From: Streptomyces sp. NBC_00525
Lineage (GTDB): Bacteria > Actinomycetota > Actinomycetes > Streptomycetales > Streptomycetaceae
Direction: 5' to 3'
Assembly: GCF_036346595.1 (NCBI RefSeq)
Contig: NZ_CP107834.1
Span: 5,332,001-5,396,000, forward strand
Length of the DNA: 64,000 nucleotides
Shown: piece by piece, positions 61,401-64,000 of the stretch
Layout: each line of letters begins with the position of its first letter
Numbering within the stretch: position 1 is the first letter of the stretch
Notes under the pieces: generated by a model
What the model saw: only the letters and a program-made list of their open reading frames with translations
The model's database searches: none
What the model was told of the DNA's origin: nothing
Translations under genes and position numbers: made by a program

Positions 61401-62529
61401 CCGCGCCTCCAGGCCCGCCCCCATCGCCGCCCGCCTCGCCGGCAACCGGCTGCTCGGCCGCCCCGGCTCCGGCAAGGAGGTCCGCCGCTTCACCTTCGAC
61501 ACCGCCGGGACCGGCACCGCCCTGGAGTACGCCGCCGGCGACGCCCTCGGCGTCCACGCCGTCAACCCCCCGGACCTGGTCGGCGAATGGCTCTCCGTCA
61601 CCGGCCTCGACGCGGGCGCGGAGATCGAGGTCCCCGGCACCGGCGGCGTCTCCCTCGGCGAGGCCCTGCACCGCCATCTGGACATCACCCGGCTCACCCC
61701 GGCCCTGCTCGGCTTCGTCACCGAACGGACCGGGGACCGGGACCTGAAGAAGATGCTGCGACCCGACAACAAGGGCGAACTCGCCCGCTGGTCCTGGGGC
61801 CGCCAGGCCGTCGACCTCCTCGCCGACCACCCGGTGAAGGCGACCCCGGAGGAATGGGCCGCGGTCCTCCGGCCCCTCCAGCCGCGCCTGTACTCCATAT
61901 CGTCCAGCCCGCTCACCGACCCCGACCGGCTCTCCCTCACGGTCTCCGTCGTCCGCTACGAGAACCCGGACGGCCGGCCGCGCGCCGGGGTCTGCTCGCC
62001 GTTCCTCGCGGACGCCGCCCCCGACACACGGATACCGGTCTTCGTCCGGCGCGCCCCGCACTTCCGGCCGCCCGCCCGGCCGGACACCCCCATGGTCATG
62101 GTGGGGCCCGGCACCGGAGTCGCCCCCTTCGTCGGCTTCCTGGAGGAGCGCCGGGCCCGCCGGGACCCCGGCCCCAACTGGCTGTTCTTCGGCGAACAGC
62201 ACCGGGCGACCGACTTCTTCTACGAGGAGGAGCTGACCTCCTTCCTCGCGGACGGCACCCTGACCCGGCTGGACACCGCCTTCTCCCGTGACCAGCGCGC
62301 CAAGGTCTACGTCCAGGACCGGATGCGCGAACACGGCGCCAGGCTGTGGTCCTGGCTGCGCGACGGCGCCCACTTCTACGTGTGCGGCGACGCGGCCCGG
62401 ATGGCCAAGGACGTGGACCGGGCCCTGCACGACATCGCCGTCGCGCACGGCGGCCTGGAACCGGAGGCGGCGACCCTGTACCTGAAGCAGCTCGCCGCCG
62501 ACAAACGGTACGTCCGCGACGTGTACTGA
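58426..62529 (+). CDS. nasA: Assimilatory nitrate reductase fused to flavodoxin and FAD/NAD(P)H reductase domains
   Basis: A 1367-residue multidomain enzyme. Residues 1-715 are a molybdopterin nitrate reductase: a [4Fe-4S] site with CSYCGVGC and GRLCTKG, the Mo-ligand Cys in [10 protein letters not shown] (near 149), and a C-terminal MGD domain. A flavodoxin domain starts near 820 ([35 protein letters not shown]). A CysJ-like FAD/NADPH reductase follows from about 960 ([10 protein letters not shown] near 1154; [20 protein letters not shown] near 1227). This gives a single-chain route from NADPH to nitrate in the cytoplasm. The molybdate transporter fusion lies downstream on the opposite strand. 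The GTG start has a GGAAGG about 10 nt upstream. Confidence 0.9.
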   Translation: MPPLSSSADTTQVRTVCSYCGVGCGMVLDIASGPDGRRTVRKASGDRAHPANSGRLCTKGATTADLLAAPGRLTTALMRPARGAEPVPVAVDEAIAATARRLRAVVDTHGPDAVAFYMSGQLSLEAQYLANKLAKGFIRTNRVESNSRLCMASAGSGYKLSLGADGPPGSYDDLDRADVFLVIGSNMADCHPVLFLRLLDRVKAGARLIVVDPRRTATADKADLFLRVRPGTDLALLNGLLHLLHANGHTDPAFIAAHTEGWEAMPEFLADYPPDAVAALTGVPEEDLRRAARWIGEAGQWTSCWTMGLNQSTHGTWNTNALINLHLATGAICRPGSGPLSLTGQPNAMGGREMGYMGPGLPGQRSLLDDEDRAFTEELWGLAPGTLRKDECGRGTVEMFERMAAGDIRACWIICTNPVASVANRSTVVKALAAAELVITQDAFAETETNAHADIMLPGALWSETEGVLVNSERNLTLARPAVDPPGEALADWRIIARVARAMGYEDGFTYDSAEDVFEEIKRAANPRTGYDLRGVTYERLRTAPVQWPAPTPDGPDRNPIRYLAPDGGGPVFPTPTGRARFFARPHLPPAELPDDDYPFVLNTGRVPHQWHTLTKTGRVAKLNRLNPGPFVEVHPEDAARLGIAEGDAVEVASRRGRAVLPAAVTDRVAPGCCFAPFHWNDLFGKDLAVNAVTGDAVDPVSFQPEFKVCAVTLTKAAVPPPPAQVPERAPAVAFGLESAPPPVLAEHERQYLVGFLAGLALGAPGIPVLPPDAPFATEHARWVNGVLAGLYSRATPPAGAAAPTPAPEPAPAGPAGREVVVLWASQTGNAEEFAAATADRLTATGHRARLLGMDEADPRALPPAADLLLITSTFGDGDAPDNGSGFWTALTAADAPPLDGRRYAVLAFGDSSYDDFCGHGRRLDRRLEELGAVRLAPRTDCEPDYEPSALHWLDQVLAGLAGPPAGSTPPAAGTPSTAPPPAGSTPPPAPARASRPAPIAARLAGNRLLGRPGSGKEVRRFTFDTAGTGTALEYAAGDALGVHAVNPPDLVGEWLSVTGLDAGAEIEVPGTGGVSLGEALHRHLDITRLTPALLGFVTERTGDRDLKKMLRPDNKGELARWSWGRQAVDLLADHPVKATPEEWAAVLRPLQPRLYSISSSPLTDPDRLSLTVSVVRYENPDGRPRAGVCSPFLADAAPDTRIPVFVRRAPHFRPPARPDTPMVMVGPGTGVAPFVGFLEERRARRDPGPNWLFFGEQHRATDFFYEEELTSFLADGTLTRLDTAFSRDQRAKVYVQDRMREHGARLWSWLRDGAHFYVCGDAARMAKDVDRALHDIAVAHGGLEPEAATLYLKQLAADKRYVRDVY

Positions 62530-62559
62530 CCGGCCGCCCGGAGGCCGCCCGCCGGCCGT

Positions 62560-64000
62560 TCAGAGCGCGACGAGCGTCACCTCGGTCGCCTTGACGCTCG
62601 TCCACACCGGCACCCCGTCCGCCAGGCCCAGTTCGGCGGCGGACTGCGGGGTGATCTCCGCGACCAGGTCCGGCGCCTCACCGGACCCCACCAGCACCCG
62701 CAGCCGGCTCCCGCCCGACGAGGTGATCTCGCGCACCGTCCCCGGCCACACGTTGCGCGGGCTCCCGGTGGGCCGCTCCCGGTGCACGGAGACGGCCTCG
62801 GGCGCGATGACCGCCAGCGCGGGCACCCCGGCGGGCAGCGGATCGGCGGCGACGAGCCGGCCGCCGTCCGCCGGTTCCAGGCCCTCGGCGGTGGCGGTGC
62901 CGGGCCAGGCGTTGCGGCCCAGCATCCGGGCGACCCAGGGGGAGCGCGGATGGCGGCTCACCTCGGCGGGCGGCGCGTACTGGAGCGCCCGGCCCCCGTC
63001 CAGCACGAGCACCCGGTCGGCGAGCGCGACCGCCTCCACGGGGTCGTGGGTGACGATCAGACAGACCCCGCCGAACCCGTCCAGATGGCGGCGCAGGGTG
63101 TGCCGGACGCGGGACCGGGTGGTCTGGTCGAGCGCGGCCAGCGGTTCGTCGAGCAGCAGCAGCCGGGGCCGGGCGGCCAGCGCGCGGGCCAGCGCGACCC
63201 GCTGCGCCTGCCCGCCGGAGACCTGGGCGGGCCGCCGCCCGGCGAGGTGGCCGACGCCCAGCCGGTCGAGCCATTCCCGCGCGGCGCGCCGGGCCTCGGC
63301 GCGCGGCACGCCGCAGGCGCGCAGCCCGTACGCGGTGTTGGCGAGCACGCTCAGGTGCGGGAACAGGGCGCCGTCCTGCGGCACCCAGGCGACGCCCCGG
63401 CGGTGGACGGGCAGCGCGCTGACGTCGGTGTCGCCGAGCCGGAGCCGGGCGTGGGCGCGCGGGGTGAGGCCGAGCAGGGCGCGCAGCAGCGTCGTCTTGC
63501 CGGCGCCGTTGGGGCCGACGACCGCGACGGTGGTGCCGGCCTCCGCGTCGAGGGTCAGCTCGTCGAACCCGGTGACGTCGGCGTGCAGCGGCCAGTGCCC
63601 GGCGGCGGGCCCCCGCTCTGCGGGCCCCCGCTCGACGGGCGGCGGCCCGCCAGGGGCGGCGGGCCCGTCGTCCGCCGCCTCCCGCCGGGGCGTACCCGGC
63701 CGGGGCGTCCCGGTCCAGCGCCCGCGCAGCGCCAGCAGCACCGCCATGGCGATGACGAGGAGCAGCAGGGAGACCGAGGTCGCGGCCTCCGGGCTGTCCT
63801 GGAGCAGCAGATAGACCCGCAGCGGCAGCGTCTGCGTGGTGCCGGGGAGGTTGCCCGCGAACGTGATGGTCGCCCCGAACTCGCCGAGCGCCCGCGCCCA
63901 GGTCAGCGCCGCGCCCGCAGCGAGACCGGGGGCGACCATCGGCAGCGTGACCGTGCGGAACACCCGTACCGGCGAGGCGCCCAGCGAGGCCGCCGTCTCC
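62560..64000 (-). CDS. modBC: Molybdate ABC transporter permease-ATPase fusion (ModB-ModC), 5' end beyond window
   Basis: At least 480 codons are visible. The N-terminal part visible here is the end of a ModB permease (TLPMVAPGLAAGAALTWARA; GEFGATITFAGNLPGTTQTL; SVSLLLLVIAMAVLLAL). A Pro-rich linker leads to a ModC ATPase: Walker A VGPNGAGKTTLLRALLG, Q-loop VPQDGALFP, signature VSGGQAQRVALARAL, Walker B LLLLDEPLAALD. A MOP/TOBE molybdate-binding domain ends the protein (WPGTVREITSSGGSRLRVLV). The fusion guarantees equal amounts of the two subunits. It is convergent with the nitrate reductase gene, whose cofactor needs molybdate. The start lies beyond position 64000. Confidence 0.93.
   Translation of the reverse strand, partial: ETAASLGASPVRVFRTVTLPMVAPGLAAGAALTWARALGEFGATITFAGNLPGTTQTLPLRVYLLLQDSPEAATSVSLLLLVIAMAVLLALRGRWTGTPRPGTPRREAADDGPAAPGGPPPVERGPAERGPAAGHWPLHADVTGFDELTLDAEAGTTVAVVGPNGAGKTTLLRALLGLTPRAHARLRLGDTDVSALPVHRRGVAWVPQDGALFPHLSVLANTAYGLRACGVPRAEARRAAREWLDRLGVGHLAGRRPAQVSGGQAQRVALARALAARPRLLLLDEPLAALDQTTRSRVRHTLRRHLDGFGGVCLIVTHDPVEAVALADRVLVLDGGRALQYAPPAEVSRHPRSPWVARMLGRNAWPGTATAEGLEPADGGRLVAADPLPAGVPALAVIAPEAVSVHRERPTGSPRNVWPGTVREITSSGGSRLRVLVGSGEAPDLVAEITPQSAAELGLADGVPVWTSVKATEVTLVAL

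Overview
The window is chromosomal DNA from a high-GC actinomycete, almost certainly a Streptomyces. Supporting signs are strong GC bias in third codon positions, frequent GTG starts, ATGA and GTGA translational overlaps, three conservon loci (sensor, roadblock, DUF742, GTPase), DUF574 and DUF35 proteins, a CebR-type operator, and only two in-frame TTA codons in the whole window. I see no rRNA, tRNA, CRISPR array, insertion sequence or prophage.

Left part (1-16950). A truncated conservon sensor kinase with a TTA codon runs off the left edge. A UvrA-like ABC protein follows, next to an AraC regulator and a frameshifted SUKH-like gene. Then come a membrane-anchored protein, a DUF574 methyltransferase, a secreted lipase, and an OleD-like glycosyltransferase preceded by a tiny ORF and a hairpin. 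Next are etfBA and a divergent TetR gene flanked by paired 13-bp operators, a DUF35 protein, and an operon of DedA, histidine kinase and response regulator.

Middle part (17000-38300). A secreted GH74-CBM2 xyloglucanase sits behind a perfect CebR operator. A SIS-domain isomerase and a DeoR regulator are divergent around an inverted operator pair. An MBL-fold hydrolase is followed by a five-gene Cvn9/Rar-like conservon whose P450 lacks the ExxR motif. Then come a SepF-like protein, a MazG-like pyrophosphohydrolase, a TTA-containing Streptomyces protein, an LLM flavin oxidoreductase, a homocysteine S-methyltransferase, the Hen1-Pnkp RNA repair pair, arginine deiminase with ornithine carbamoyltransferase, and an RsbW-like ATPase.

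Right part (38500-64000). A compact aromatic-acid pathway starts with a CoA ligase and a bifunctional flavin monooxygenase/old-yellow-enzyme fusion. It also has an enoyl-CoA hydratase, an acyl-CoA dehydrogenase, RidA and a PaaX regulator. The set resembles 2-aminobenzoyl-CoA (anthranilate) degradation, with a Crp-type site ahead of the hydratase. A third conservon follows whose downstream co-directional gene is an FAD monooxygenase rather than a P450. Then come a complete Mrp cation/proton antiporter operon (A/B fused, C-G), a self-contained assimilatory nitrate reductase fused to flavodoxin and FAD/NADPH reductase domains, and a molybdate transporter with permease and ATPase fused. The last two fit together, since nitrate reductase needs molybdenum.
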